Source: Liolophura sinensis (lineage: Eukaryota > Mollusca > Polyplacophora > Chitonida > Chitonidae). From it: a stretch of DNA of 64,000 bases. Position numbers and translations under genes: made by a program. The DNA lies in contig NC_088295.1 of assembly GCF_032854445.1 (NCBI RefSeq), positions 46,179,385 through 46,243,384 of the forward strand, written 5' to 3'. The notes under the pieces are model-generated. The model was not told the origin of the DNA, made no database searches, and saw nothing but the letters and a program-made list of their open reading frames with translations. Shown here piece after piece: positions 1 through 13,400 of this stretch. Numbering within the stretch: position 1 is the stretch's first letter; each line of letters begins with the position of its first letter.

Positions 1-3000
1 TCTGAAGCAAACAGAGCCTGACTACACAAATGACCTGAACAGACTGGTGGGAGAGGTCAAGTCACACTTCAGGTGGCTTCACGGCTGTCTGCAGATCAGG
101 TGAGACAAGGCACATGATGAAGGCTGTGGTCCTCGGATTTCCACCTATCTGTCTCTGCATCTGTCTATTCATGCTTGTGGGTATAAGTCACTTTTAGACG
201 GCATTTCAGACGGTGGCCATTTTTTTAACAGAAATGTCGCAAGATCTCGCACTACATGAAAGCTGGGTGCTAATTTTCACTAAACGGCCTATGCTTTAAG
301 CTAGCGGTGACATGCTTACTGCACTAAATATCTGTTTCATTGAAATTCCGCATTGGAAATTGTGTCCACATTCATAGTAACTCATAGTAAAACTGTGGAG
401 AGACTGAAAATATCAAGGAGAAAGTGTTACGTTTCGAAAGTGTTAATGTTGCGGTTTTATTGGTGATGAAAAGCAACTGCAACATCAAACTTCAAAGTCC
501 GCTGTCCACGACTGTGTGGTAATTTGACCACGGCTGTTCCGTCAAGGCGAGTGCAGTGGTGTGCATCATGAAATGCAAAGGTTGCTTATCATGGTTGACA
601 TGATCTCTTGAAACCAATTTAATGTACATCTTTTGATGTCATTTGATGGACAAATTTTCCTCACGGTGGACCGGACCTAATTAAATTTTGAACTTAGAGG
701 CATACTTTTGTTGTTTTCTGTTTTTCATTTTAATGATTTTGTTTTTGGCTGTTTCCATTTAGTAAGCATATGGAAGCATATGTGTTTTATCATCTTCTAG
801 TTACATGGCCGTATATGGGAAGGTTTTGCAGCAACCTGCGGATGGTCGTGGGTTTTCCCCGGACTTTACCCGGTTTCCTCCCATATTGCTGCCGTTGTAT
901 AAGTGAAATATTCTTGAGTACAGCATAAAACACCAATCAAATAAATAAATAAATAACATAAATCTAGTTACATTTGTTGAAGTTTACATTACTCCTGAAA
1001 TATTTCATATAGTGAAAAGATCAGTTTGTTGGAAGGTATGGCGAATTTCTAAATTTAAGTGACTTGCCAAAGGATGTTTATCCTGGACACTACAGTTTCA
1101 AGCACCTATAACCCTGACTGCCATCATACAAGTGAAAACTTCTTACCAGTATGGCGCAAAACAACATTGAAAGAAATCCGTAAACCGTGTGATCTGAGAT
1201 CTAGTTATTATACATGTGTGTCTCGTTGTTTTTGTACCGACCCCGATAGCATAGTACAGTGTCTGCTTCGGGAGCGGTAGATCCAGGGTCAATCCTGGGT
1301 CGAGTCAAACCTAAGACCTTAAAAGTGGAAGTTGTAACTTCCTCGCTTGGTGTTCTGCATGAAGGGGAAAGTGCAACGATTTGTTGACCTGTATCAGTAT
1401 AATGGCTCGGGTGTGGCGGCTTACTTGCCTTCGGTAAGTCGTCTCAGTGAAGCAGCACTAGATAAAAGAGTAGTGGAAATCCGTCCTGCAACAAGGAAAC
1501 ACATCACAGGTAGTCTAAGGATTCCTTCGTCGTCATATGACTGAAAAATTGTAAAGTATGATGATAAACCCCAAGCGCACTATCCCTCACTCACTCAGAT
1601 TTGTCATATAAAGTGTCCGTGTCTGTTTCATTGATTGGGAATTACAAGGATAAGTTATCTTCATAGTTTCCATGCTTATATCTTTCTTAATGATAAGGCT
1701 GTAAACTTTTGCTGCAATATTTTTATTTTTTTTTTTTTTACAGAGAAATGGAGATTATAAATGAAATTATGGCAAACATAAACTCGCCAGATTCTGAGAA
1801 ATCTGGAGTGATGCAGGATATGGTAAGAAGAAAAGGCTATTTACAGTTCTAAAATACATCCTGTTATTTTCTTTGCTTGAGGTTACTTGGTTGAAGATAG
1901 GAAGACAGAGGCATTTTGGCTTTGATGATGATCTTCTTTATTTGTAAAACTTTTATTATTCTTATCCAGTTTTTTGAAGATCCGTTTAAGTGAATTTATC
2001 AGTAAAAATGTTAACAGCACCAATAATAGTATCTGATGTATTTATTGACAATAAGGAAAACTAAACAGAATTTCTTTTATTTTTTTATTTTATTAAAATT
2101 TTATTTTAAATTTAAATTACATTTACTTGTCATTCATTCATTTTGAGCCACCATGATATGACTACAATATTGCCAATGTGAGATTCATTTATTCATTTAT
2201 TTATTTATTTATTCATTTATTTTTTTATTCGTGTTTTTTTTAGAGATCACAACTAAAACAAGCTCAAACTCACTTGACTGGATTAATTCAAGGTAAGGGG
2301 AACATAGATCAGTGATGGTCATCACAGACATCTTAGGTAATGAACAAAGACCTCTGATGGATCACAGTTGTTCCTGATGAATGAGTGTTGATGAATAGTA
2401 AAACAAATAGCGCTGTTACCAGTGGATAAAAAGAAAAAGAACTGTTTTAACTAATTCATGCCCATCTGTGTCTAAATTGTTACTGTACCAAATGCTGACT
2501 TGAGGAGGTCTGAGACTAAAGTTTGATTAAGCCAGGATGAAAGCATGCATTGTAGTTGTCAGTGTTCAAAGGACTGACCAGTAAATTTTGCATAAAATGT
2601 GGCCGTGAGGAACTCCTAAAACTCCTCCCTGCCTTTAAAGAGGCTATACTGGAGATTTTGGGCCAATAAAAATCATATTTACTGATCCAGTGATATTTTC
2701 TGTATTAATCAAGACCAAGATATTGCCTTTCAGTAAATGTCAGACTGTTACTATAGGCTATATTGGAGATTTTTAGCAAAAAATAATCCATATTTACTGA
2801 TCAAATAATATTTTCTGTACTAACCCAGACCAAGATATTGCCTTTCAGTAAATGTCAGACTCTTACCTGTACTGTTTTTTGTCTTAAAATGGTTCTAAGG
2901 TTTGAAAAGTAATGTAACCAGACCTTCTTTATAAATTTTAGCAGAATTTTAAAATTCTTTTTCTTCTTTTGTAAATTTAACTTAAGTACCATCTTTGAAC

Positions 3001-5688
3001 AGTAACACCTGCATAGCCTGGCTGATATTTTATGATAGATACACGCAATTTTGGGTTATTCTAAAATAATAGTGAAAATTCAATTGGATTTGTACTGATC
3101 GATTTTGCCCCATATAACCTCCGAAGAGAGCTGTCCAAAGGTATGAAGGTTGGTTTTTCCTATAAGACAAATGCGTGTCAGATTTTTCGGTGTATACCTG
3201 CTCATAAAATACCAAGACAGCAGAAAACTATGGACTGCTCTGTGTAGCTACTTGTGAAGAGCATTTTCTCACCACAAGTGGGCTGTAGTACAAGGATGTC
3301 TTGGGCATTTAAACAGAGCAAGGTGGAAATGATTATTGGTTTAGTTATGTGACAAAACTCTGGAACAAAAACTTTGTAATCACGGTAACAAACTTTCAGC
3401 AAGTTTGAATGCAGTTTGTTTAATAAAAGTGTTTAGAAATTACATACATGTTTTGTTGTAACAGATGCCAAGAAAGTGATAAACAACTACAGTGAAGTTG
3501 TTCTGAATGGCAAGGACATTTTGGACCGCTTGGTAGAGGCTACAGGAATGCCGTGTACACTTGTAAGCAGTGAAAAACCTGACCAATGTGAGCTGAAGTG
3601 AGTTAAAACATAGAAAAGAAACTGTTCAGATTTCTGTTCCACTTTGTTTTCCTACCCCATACTACATTGAACGTCAATGCATCTAAAATCAGATGCGCGT
3701 ATCGGAACATGCTCATAACACAACACTTGACCTTAGTTGACATCAATTCAAACTACTGGTGTTCACACAGATGTTCTTCCCAGTTGTTAATCAAATTCAT
3801 TGACACTGATGACCACATAGACATGCAAATGAATAAACCAGACATCGTGGCACACAGAGAAATTTATATGAAAACTGATCAGAAATTGTAGAAACAAATA
3901 AACAAGACTGATTTCCTGCAAACATGCTTCACCCCCTGCTTTGAATCATTCTCAGAGATTCGCTCATTTGTTAACAGAGAACAAGTTAATGTAGCAGCAG
4001 AGGGGAAAAATGGTTGTTTAATTTTTTTCTTCGTTTGCTCACACCGGCCCCGACAGCTCAGTTGGTAGAGCATCGTCTCAGTGAAGCAGCAGTAGATAAA
4101 TCAGCGGTGGAAATCCGTCCTGCAACAAGGAGGCACATTACATGCACCTTAAGGACTCCTTCATCGTCATATGACTGAAAAATTGTTAAGTACGATGTTA
4201 AACCCCAAGCACTCACTCACTAGATAAAAGAGTGGTGGAAATCCATCCTGCAACAAGGAGGCACATTACACGTACATGCACTCTAACAACTCCTTCATCC
4301 TCATATGACTGATAAATTGTTAAGTATGACGTTAAACCGTAAGCACTGGCTCACTCACTCATTTTCTCACTTTTCATGTCTGATAAATATGCAAAAGTTT
4401 CAGGTATGTATAATAGAATAGAAATATGGATTCTTTATCTAATCATTGTTGTTCTTGAGTAACAATGCTTGGATAAAGAATTATTTCTTTAATAACATGT
4501 TGTGTAAGTTGTTTAGCTTGATGAAAACAGAGTCATTATACAGCCAGTATAAAGGGCGCTCTAGCTTGACTGCTCACTCTCTCCATCAGTGTGTCATGGA
4601 ACCAGGCTTTTTTTGATAATGGTTTATAACATGAAATTAAAACCTGGTATGTGGTCTCACCACAAGGGTTACAGATCAAGATTGAATTTTGGGCTATTTC
4701 GTCTAGTTTCATCCGAATTACCCTCAATCTTTTTGCATATGAAAGGGCAACTTTCAGTGCAATTTATGCACATTTTTGATTTGATTTTGGAGACAAAACT
4801 GCATTGGTTTGATTAGCTGATTTCTGGGCTTCACAAAAAATATGATTTTAAAAGTCTGCACCAAATATTACCTTCAGAATATGCTTGAACACCTTGCAGT
4901 CATGCGAAAAGGTTGAAGAATTGCAGTATGGCTGTTTTTGTCCTGTTGTGGACATAAACAGTTTTGCAGATTTTCTTTGAGATGTTTTGCAGACTTTTTT
5001 TTCTAAATGGCGTGAAATGGATTTGAAAATCAATTAAATTGGAAAATGTGACTTCAAAGTGTCAAATTAATAGTTTTTGTTGATGTCTTTATGACTTCAT
5101 GGCTTCACCAAGAATAGTTACAGATAATATTTGAGTTTTAGGTAATTTGTCCATTTTTATTAAAATTACGGCTTCTCTTGTCCTGTTGTGGACTTTTACA
5201 TAGATATTATTCTTACTAATCAAACTGGTATAAAACATACGTTGCATAAGCAATACTTGAAGAATGATTGTTGGGTCTATCATGTTTTAAATCGTCCTTT
5301 TTCTCTAGCTTACATATATGTGTTGAGGCTTAGTATTTAGTAGTGACTGCCTCATGTCGGTGCATCATGATGCAATGAGTGTCCTCTATGGTGTCCTTTC
5401 CATAAACCTTTGGTAATAAGCAGTGGTATAAGTGTGGCAGCACGTAAAATGTACTACCAACACGAAACACAATTGTGATATGATTGGACTATCAAACTAT
5501 TCATGTTTTCTCTTCAAACCGAGATTTCTTTAAAACATACCTATCATTAAATGTAACAGGCTGTGGAATAAAATGTGTTCTAAAAGAATTCTTGTTTTTT
5601 TTTTTTTTTTTTACAGGGTGGAATGGTCAAGTGATATCCAGAAGGCCATACAAAACCATGGGGCCGTTGTCGGGAGTTTGGAACCAAC
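1..5688 (+). CDS. RNF17: RNF17-like exons 1-5: coiled-coil region
   Basis: Exons at 1-99 (partial; its start is outside), 1744-1822, 2244-2292, 3465-3597 and 5617-5688. The translation is helical and charged, with stretches such as DLNRLVGEVKSHFRWLHGC, EMEIINEIMANI and AKKVINNYSEVVLNGKDIL. It contains no Tudor motif. This matches the region that follows the RING and B-box in RNF17/Qin/TRIM-like proteins, but individual residues are not diagnostic. Phases run 2, 0, 1, 2, 2 and match across all introns. The small exons (49 and 72 nt) rest on good acceptors (TTTTTTTAG and TTTTTACAG) plus frame continuity. The first intron is 1.6 kb and holds two SINEs. Confidence 0.75.
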
Positions 5689-7416
5689 GTAAGAGTCAAA
5701 ATATAAATTTTTCCTGAAGGACTCTCCTGAGTAGCTGAAGATACTGCCTCAGCTTGTTTTAAAAAATTCACTATGGCTTTTCATCTTTTCGTGAAGGTTT
5801 GGTTGTTATAAGATCTTGTTCTCTTGATTTTTGCAGTATTCTGTTCATTGAATGAATTTTTGGTATTCTCTTGATTTTTGTCTGGCCTGATGAGTTTGAT
5901 ATTAAATGCTTTCCATCTTTATTCAAAATATTGTGAAAATAGAATTGTTCATATTTTCAATATGTACTACCAGACCCAACATGCTGCATTGTAATTGCAT
6001 CTGCAACATTGCTTTTGTTGCTTTGCAATTTATTGTGGTGACTTTACACTCTTTGTGATGCCCAGTTGCAAGAGTATTTCAACACAGTGAGTTCAGACTT
6101 CTGACGTGCATATTATACGTCAAAGATGTTGTGTGTTGAGTCTTCACCATATTTCATTCATACTATGATAGGGCCTATTTCGATATATTTCTCTCTGTAC
6201 TTTACATAGAGAAACTGTTTTCGCCGAAGGCACTGGCCATTCACTGTTATCTTCCCAGGGTGACTCTTGTGACTCTGTCAGAGAGTGGACCAGACGTATC
6301 GGACACCGTGTCGGAGTCAGGCAGTGTGGTGTCCAGTTCAGTCTGTGACTCTGATGTCATAATTGAAGGTGAATTATTTTTGATCGTACACACGATCATG
6401 ACCACTCTCTTAATGTAAACGTGCATGTCTTTGTGTACAGGTGCATCCCCTTGTTGTCCCGTCAAGCATGGATGGGAAACCAACTTCATTCTGATAGTTT
6501 TTTCAGTGTGCACTCTTTGGAAACAGTTAAATGGGCTTTTGGGTTTTGGATTGGGTTAGAGTGGAGTGGATTATTTCTTTGATTGGTTTAAGAGTTCTTT
6601 CATCCTGAAACCCGATCTTGAGTTAGACATTTACTAATCGTGGCTAGGATTTTAGAAGATTATTCATTGTCTCAAAATGTCTCAAATAATCCACACATTG
6701 TGTAAAACCTTAATCATTTATTTCTTTGTTTGAATCATTCCACTATCATAATCCATTAGTCAGTAGGTAAAGCATTCCTACATCTAGCTTGTGCTGCTTA
6801 TGATGTGTGTTGCAGAGGAGAATGAAGAAACTCTCAGTCTCTCAGAAACAGCTTCCACCACCTCCAGATCTCTTAGTCGTCAGAGCTCCGCAGAACGTCC
6901 CAGAAATAAGCCACGATCAGAGCGGACCAGCAGGAGAAATGACGGTAAGAAAATATTCTGTCTGAGCAAGTCAGGCTTAAAACCTGCAGTTGAAAGTCAC
7001 CTCATGTAATGTCCGTAGAGGGAGGTGTCATGGTGAATCACCAAAAGGCTAAGCATAGTGCAAAGGCAAAGCTACATGCACTGTAATTCTTCAGCTTTTT
7101 TGGGAGGTGTTTATTAAAGCATAGTCTGAAAGCATTATTCTTTGTAGACTGTGATGCCCTGAAATTGACGAATTCAACCAATGTAGTTTTGTCTCCAAAA
7201 TCAAATTAAAAATGGGCATAAATTGCACTGAAAGTTGCTCTTTCATGCAAGAAAAAGAATTGGGGTACTCCTACAAATGAAAAGAAACAAGACATCTTCA
7301 TTCTTATGTTATTTTGGGTCCATGTGCAGATTTGCAGTGATTCTAAAAGGTAGTCTTGTCACATTGCTGTAACTCATTCAGCTATTTTGGTGTCTCTCAC
7401 TCACTCTCTTGTTATT

Positions 7417-7452
<36 letters not shown>

Positions 7453-10400
7453 CATTGATATCTTGACTCCAAGAATTCATCTCCACGTATACCATCAGTA
7501 CGTAAAAGTGTGAAAATTAAGTTTTTAATTGCGTTTTTTTCCCCTCAGAGAAGCACATCTTATATCTTGAGTATGATGTAATACAAGAGCAATCAATCAG
7601 TCATATCCTAGACAAGTGTTCTTTTTAAAATTGTATAGAAAAGTGGTATATATAAAAGTATAAAGTAAATGATATGGACCTTTTTTCTTGCCACAGAAAC
7701 ACGAGAGGTGGAAGTAACTCATATCAAAAGTCCCAGCTGCTTTCTGGTACAGCAGACCTCTGACATGAGGGATCTGACACATCTACAGAAAATTATCAAC
7801 AAGTGGTGCAGATCTGAGGACAGCCAGAAACACAGACCAGAGAAACTCTCGCCTGGTAATCATTCAGGCAACCATGAACAAACTCGTGTTTGTGTTATTC
7901 ATTAGTACTAGTGCAGTGTTCAATTCATTTTTACCACTTCATGTAAACTGCATGCCTCCAGTTGATATAATATTCATTCCTGAGATAACTAGTACAGTAT
8001 GCATAATGTCGTCATTACGTACTTGGCAATTTTTTGGGAAACGTGACAGTACACTTCCTCGGAGCCATAGCAGAACATTCACCAAGTGTCACAATGGATA
8101 GGATGAACAGTTGTGGAGAAAATCGAAGGGTAGACATACTGAAATTCCCTCTAGTATAGTTAAATGCAAAGGATTAACACAGTGATTTACTGTATTCTGG
8201 AAGTGAGGGGTTCAAGTCTCAACCTAGGCAGGTCGTTTCTGCCTCACTGGAGCGTAATACTTTTAATGGCAATCGTTAAGGCAAACCAAATGTTTATCTG
8301 ATGTGCACATCACACCTAATATTTCTGGATGGTTATTTTATGATCGCATTCAGTTTTGTACAAAAACGGACTTAGAGAACAGGATGTGAAGTAAAAAATG
8401 TAACCTCTGTTGCCCACAGTCAAATTGAGTAAAATTTAGAACTGTTATATTACCACGGAAAAATAACCATATTTGATCTACATGTAGCTTTACTTATTTT
8501 GTAAGCTGAACTTATTTCATTTTGTCCCTCCTTTTCCCACACAAACCCTCCAGGGGACTTGGTGCTAGCCTGCTACTCTCAGGACCAGACCTGGTACAGA
8601 GCTCGTGTGAAGCATGTTGTCACTAAGAAATCTGACAAAGACAACCCAGACAAGGAGGTGCTTGTTGGCGCAGATGTTGTGTATTTTGACTTTGGCAATT
8701 CAGAGGTGGTTCCTGTTGGCAGGTTTGTTTTCACCTGAAACTGAAAGAAGTTTTTGTCCATTCCCCCTAACCTTCACTGTTTACGGGGTATGACTATTTG
8801 GCTAGTTGTTTCTCCAGCCTTACATTTGTGGAAGATCACTTGTTTCCCACCAAGATGGTATGCATATTTGTATGTTGCATGTGGGCAAGTTCGTTTGTAA
8901 CTTATCAAAGGTAGATGGTTTATCCCTGGCATACAAGATTCCTCCACCTATAAAGCAGATGGCCATAATATAACAGGAAACTACTTCAGGTAAACAACAA
9001 TTTAATAAGTAAATATAGGTCTGGGTAGAAATGCATCTTGTTAGTCTACAAGTAACTTTCCAGTAGCCAGCCTTACAGAGCCGTTGTAAAAGTGATTCAA
9101 GAGCATCATCATGGTGACGTATCTTTTCACTTTATTTTGCCATGGACGTTGTGTCAGGCAGATGTGACCACCTTGTAAGACAACCCCACTGGCGCTGACT
9201 CATATCAGTAAAATTTCACACCCATGACCAACGAAACCGTAGGCTCAAATGTAACATGTAGTTGTAGTATCAGGTTAGGAAGTTTGTCAGGGTACATGTA
9301 TGTGAAGTTTGTGTGTGAATCAGCATTGTTTTAGCAGGGATTGCACTTTGTTTTGTCTATCCATGATGTTTAAGTAAATGTTTACTGTCTTTGGGGAAAG
9401 CGTCGTAAACAAATAAATTTATCATATCTGAAAAATTCTCTTCCAAATGTCTTGAACAGCATACTGCAACATGCACAGAAAAAATGAAACTTAAATGAAA
9501 TGTAGTTTAAAGGAAAGGAAGGGAATTTAAATAATGATTTCTCTACAACAGACTTCTAAAGATGCAAGCCAGATTTATGAAGCATCCAGAGTTTGCTATA
9601 GAGTGCTGTCTCTATGATATTGTCTATTTGGAAGGGGTGAGTGTGAACAAGTTTACAGCAAAATTTATTCATTTAAGCTGTAAATTTTCATGTAGTGAAA
9701 ATGGCTTGTGTGATTGGCAACCTGAAAAATTGTAATTTTAGTATCTTTGATATGCATCAAGTGCTTTGGGCTGCCCGATGTCCTTCACATTATACTTTAG
9801 TGAGAAGAAAACATAAATAATATGGTATATGTACTATACTGTCAAGTTAAAAAAATATATTATATATATGTTATATATTATTATTATTTAAATATTCTTG
9901 AGTACAGCGTAAAACACCTGTCAAATAAATCAATAACTAAAATTATTCTCTGCTTTTGGGGCTTCCTTCACCTAGTGGTTAGCGTGGTAGCACAGCACAT
10001 TGACACAGGAGCCCCTTACCAATGCAGTCGCTGTGAGTTCAAGTCTAGCTTATGCTGGCTTCATCTCCAGTTGTACTTGGGAAGATCTGCAAGCAACCAA
10101 CAGATTGTCGTGGGTTTCCGCCAGGCTCTGCCTGGTTTCCTCCCACCATATTACAGGCCAGTGTCATATGAGTGAAATATTCTTGAGTGGAGCATAAAAT
10201 TCTTGTCTTTTAGTGTTGAATATTGTTAAATCTTAAACATCTTAAATCTAAAACATGCTAGCAAGCATATTGTACCTTGTGTCGTTAAACTACCTGGCGA
10301 ATTGCCCTGCATTTTTGTCTTGTTCCTTCCTACAGCAAGCTGGCTGGTCTCCAGAGGCTGTCCAAACCTTGTTTGAAATGACAAATGGGAAAAAGATGAC

Positions 10401-13400
10401 AATGCATGTGAGTATGAGTTGCATTTATTATTTTTTTTTTATTGGTATTTTACGCCGTACTTGAGAATATTTCATTTATGCCATTGCAGCCAGCATTATG
10501 GTGGGAGGAAACCTGGGGTATGAGCCTTTTATACTTGTATGGTGACTTAGCCAGTACCAGTTTTATTTGTGTTTTATGGGCGAGCCCACAGTAAAATCCA
10601 AGAAAGGAATAAAAGTGTTTTTGAAACTAGACTTTTTCAGTTTGCCTGATATTGGTGTTTTATGATTTTGCTGTTTTCCAAAGCTTCCAGATCACTTGAA
10701 TGTGTCTTAAACATTAAGAATTGCTGGGATAGTCCATATTCCCCACAAATTAGATGGGTTTCAAATTGTATTTTTAATTTTATACCCTCCTCCAAAATTG
10801 AAAAAAAGATTTGCTCTGCCCGTAAAACAATAATTGATTGAACCATTATTTGCACAGTACTTAATCAGATGCAGAGTTGTGTATTAAAATTCAGTTAAAA
10901 AGTAAGCTGGGGCCTCCGTGGCTCGGTTAGCGGGCTAGCGCAGTATAATGACCCAGGAGCCTCTCACCAATGCGGCCGCTGTGAGTTCAAGTTCATCTCA
11001 TGCTGGCTTCCCCTCCGGACATACATGGGAAGGTCTGGCAGCAACCTGCGGATGGCTCTGGATTACCCCTGGGCTCTGCCCGGTTTCCTCCCACCATAAT
11101 GCGGGCCACCGTCGTATTAGTGAAATATTCTTGAGTACAGTGTAAAACACCAATCAAATAAATAAAAAGTAAGCTCTGAAAAAGAAAACTGGCCTTTGAC
11201 CAGCGATTCAAATGGTGTAATGCAGATTTCCTATGTTATCTGCCTGATTTCATCCACATATAAAACTGATTGATGCCCCCGAAGTAAACCACTGCCCTTT
11301 GGCAAGCCAAAGCTTCAGGTAATCCCTTTGCTATGATTTTAAAGGGTGAGCCCAACCACAAATGTGCCCAAATTACTCAAACTAAAGAAAGAGAATGTTT
11401 TGTAAATTTTTAATCTTAATTATAACCATTGGAATTTAATTAAAATAATAGAATAATATCATTTTGTCTATACTCCCACATGATAATAATGTATAGATAG
11501 ATTAAATTTTTGCTTAGAATATTTTTGACAGTGGCCAAATGATCAACAGAAAATGAATGTGGGGATATGAAAAACTTTGACTAATCCACTGCCATTGTAC
11601 TATACAAACCTCTTGATTCATTTACAACTGAACCAACACAAGCTGACTTTGAACATACAGTTGTGGGCATCGGTCGGTATATTGGCTGATGTGAGAGTCA
11701 CTTTTGGTAAGTGAGCCAACAAAGGATTTTGTAATGCTAATAATCAAACAGCTACATGTATAAAGAGTTTCCTTGTCCTTGTTTCGCAGGTGATCCAGGA
11801 GGTGAACAATGTGCTGCATGTAGATCTGTGTAAACCTCCAAACACAGACATCAGAGATGACTGTGCCATGTCAGTCAGGGACGCCCTTGTCTTCATGGAG
11901 CTGGCCAATTACTACTCACAGTCTCACCCATCGGTCACACCCATAGGTGTGTTCTAGCTGTCAATATTTATGATATACATAAAAAACTCCGCCTTTCATA
12001 GCAAAATTAATGATTTTTTTTCTAAAGGATATTACATTCTAACATTGAAACCAAAAAGTAACTTACTCTTTTTTTTTTTTTTTGGGCATTTCAAGTGTGT
12101 TAAAGATCAGAGTAATGAGTGACATGGTCTGATGATATAGGAAAGATTAACATGACACACCTACTTGGCTGTCATTTCAGGTTATACACCAAAACGACAG
12201 TTTATTCGTCCAGAGCCAAAGAATTGTCGAGAGACTTTTGAAGCTGTGATATCCCACTGTAATTCCCCAGACAGTTTTTATGTTCAAGAGGTGATTGAGT
12301 ATGTTTTATTCCCACATGCGGTTCCCCATATATTGTGTGCGGGCCAAACTGTTGTACTGTTATTTGCTGCAGCTCTGTGAAATAGAGAAACATTGTCTAA
12401 GCATTCTGTCTGGAAACAGGTTGGACTTTTTTTTTGCCTAGGAGACATTATGGTGGCCCATAAACAAGTTAACTGAATCATCTGAAAATTTAAGTTTTAA
12501 AGGGTTTGTGTAGCTTAATGATGTGATATGATAATACAGTGCTGAATAAAAAAGAAGTCTTTTTATTTTTAGGTACATGTATAGTATTTGAATTTCTGAA
12601 AATATCGTTAAGCACGAATCGCCAGCATGTACGTAACCACAGGCTTTCTCTGCCTCGGGGGTTCTCCCCCCGTCTCAGTGACACTAGGTGGCTTAGGTGA
12701 TTATAACTGCCAGCTCGAGCTGATAAAATCATATCTTTAAAACATTTTTATACCCATAAAAAAAAATGGTTGAGAAATGTATTTGTACTCTGCATTTTGG
12801 GTGTAGGCCATAAACTAAATAGTAAGTATGAGAAACATAAAGTCATACATGCTTTAATAATTTAGCCTTATATCTGTATGTTTTATCAGCTGGGGATTGA
12901 CAGCCATTACCTGTACACCATGATGATGGAGATGCAGGAGTTATATAGTAACGACAGCACTGGCATCTGGAATATACTCTGTCCACAGAAAGGTGAGCTT
13001 AATAGGGGGCACACCGAGTTATCTCCCTCTAGGCCATTCTCTTGTTTTAAAGGTGCGTTTTTACGAATAAGCTGTGGTTGGGTTTGACCTCAGAAAATGG
13101 TTAATGGCAAGTTTCCTAGTTAAACTTAAAGGGGTATAAGCTAGTTGAAAACCTAGCTTTAAGACAGATTTTGTTGTGTTGAAGTTACGCCCAAAGCACA
13201 GGATCGTTATTTATTTTATAATTCATTCGAAGGGAATTTAAAAATTCCTGACTGAAACTAATTTAAAGCCGGGTGTAGATTGACCTTGTGACTGGGAGCA
13301 GCTGGGTTTTTGGCAACTGGAAGCAACTGGGAGCAACGTTGGTTTTAGTTGATCTACACGCACTAGCGATCATCGACAACTTCTGACTCAGCAGTTGCTC

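Noticed and set aside
6211-6258. Upstream extension of exon 6 to the AG at 6210
   Set aside because: In the phase demanded by exon 5 it meets a TGA; the alternative open frame needs a different phase.
10911-11000. tRNA gene at a SINE head
   Set aside because: A- and B-box-like motifs are present, but no cloverleaf with a proper anticodon arm could be drawn and the sequence continues into the SINE body; the same applies to other SINE heads.
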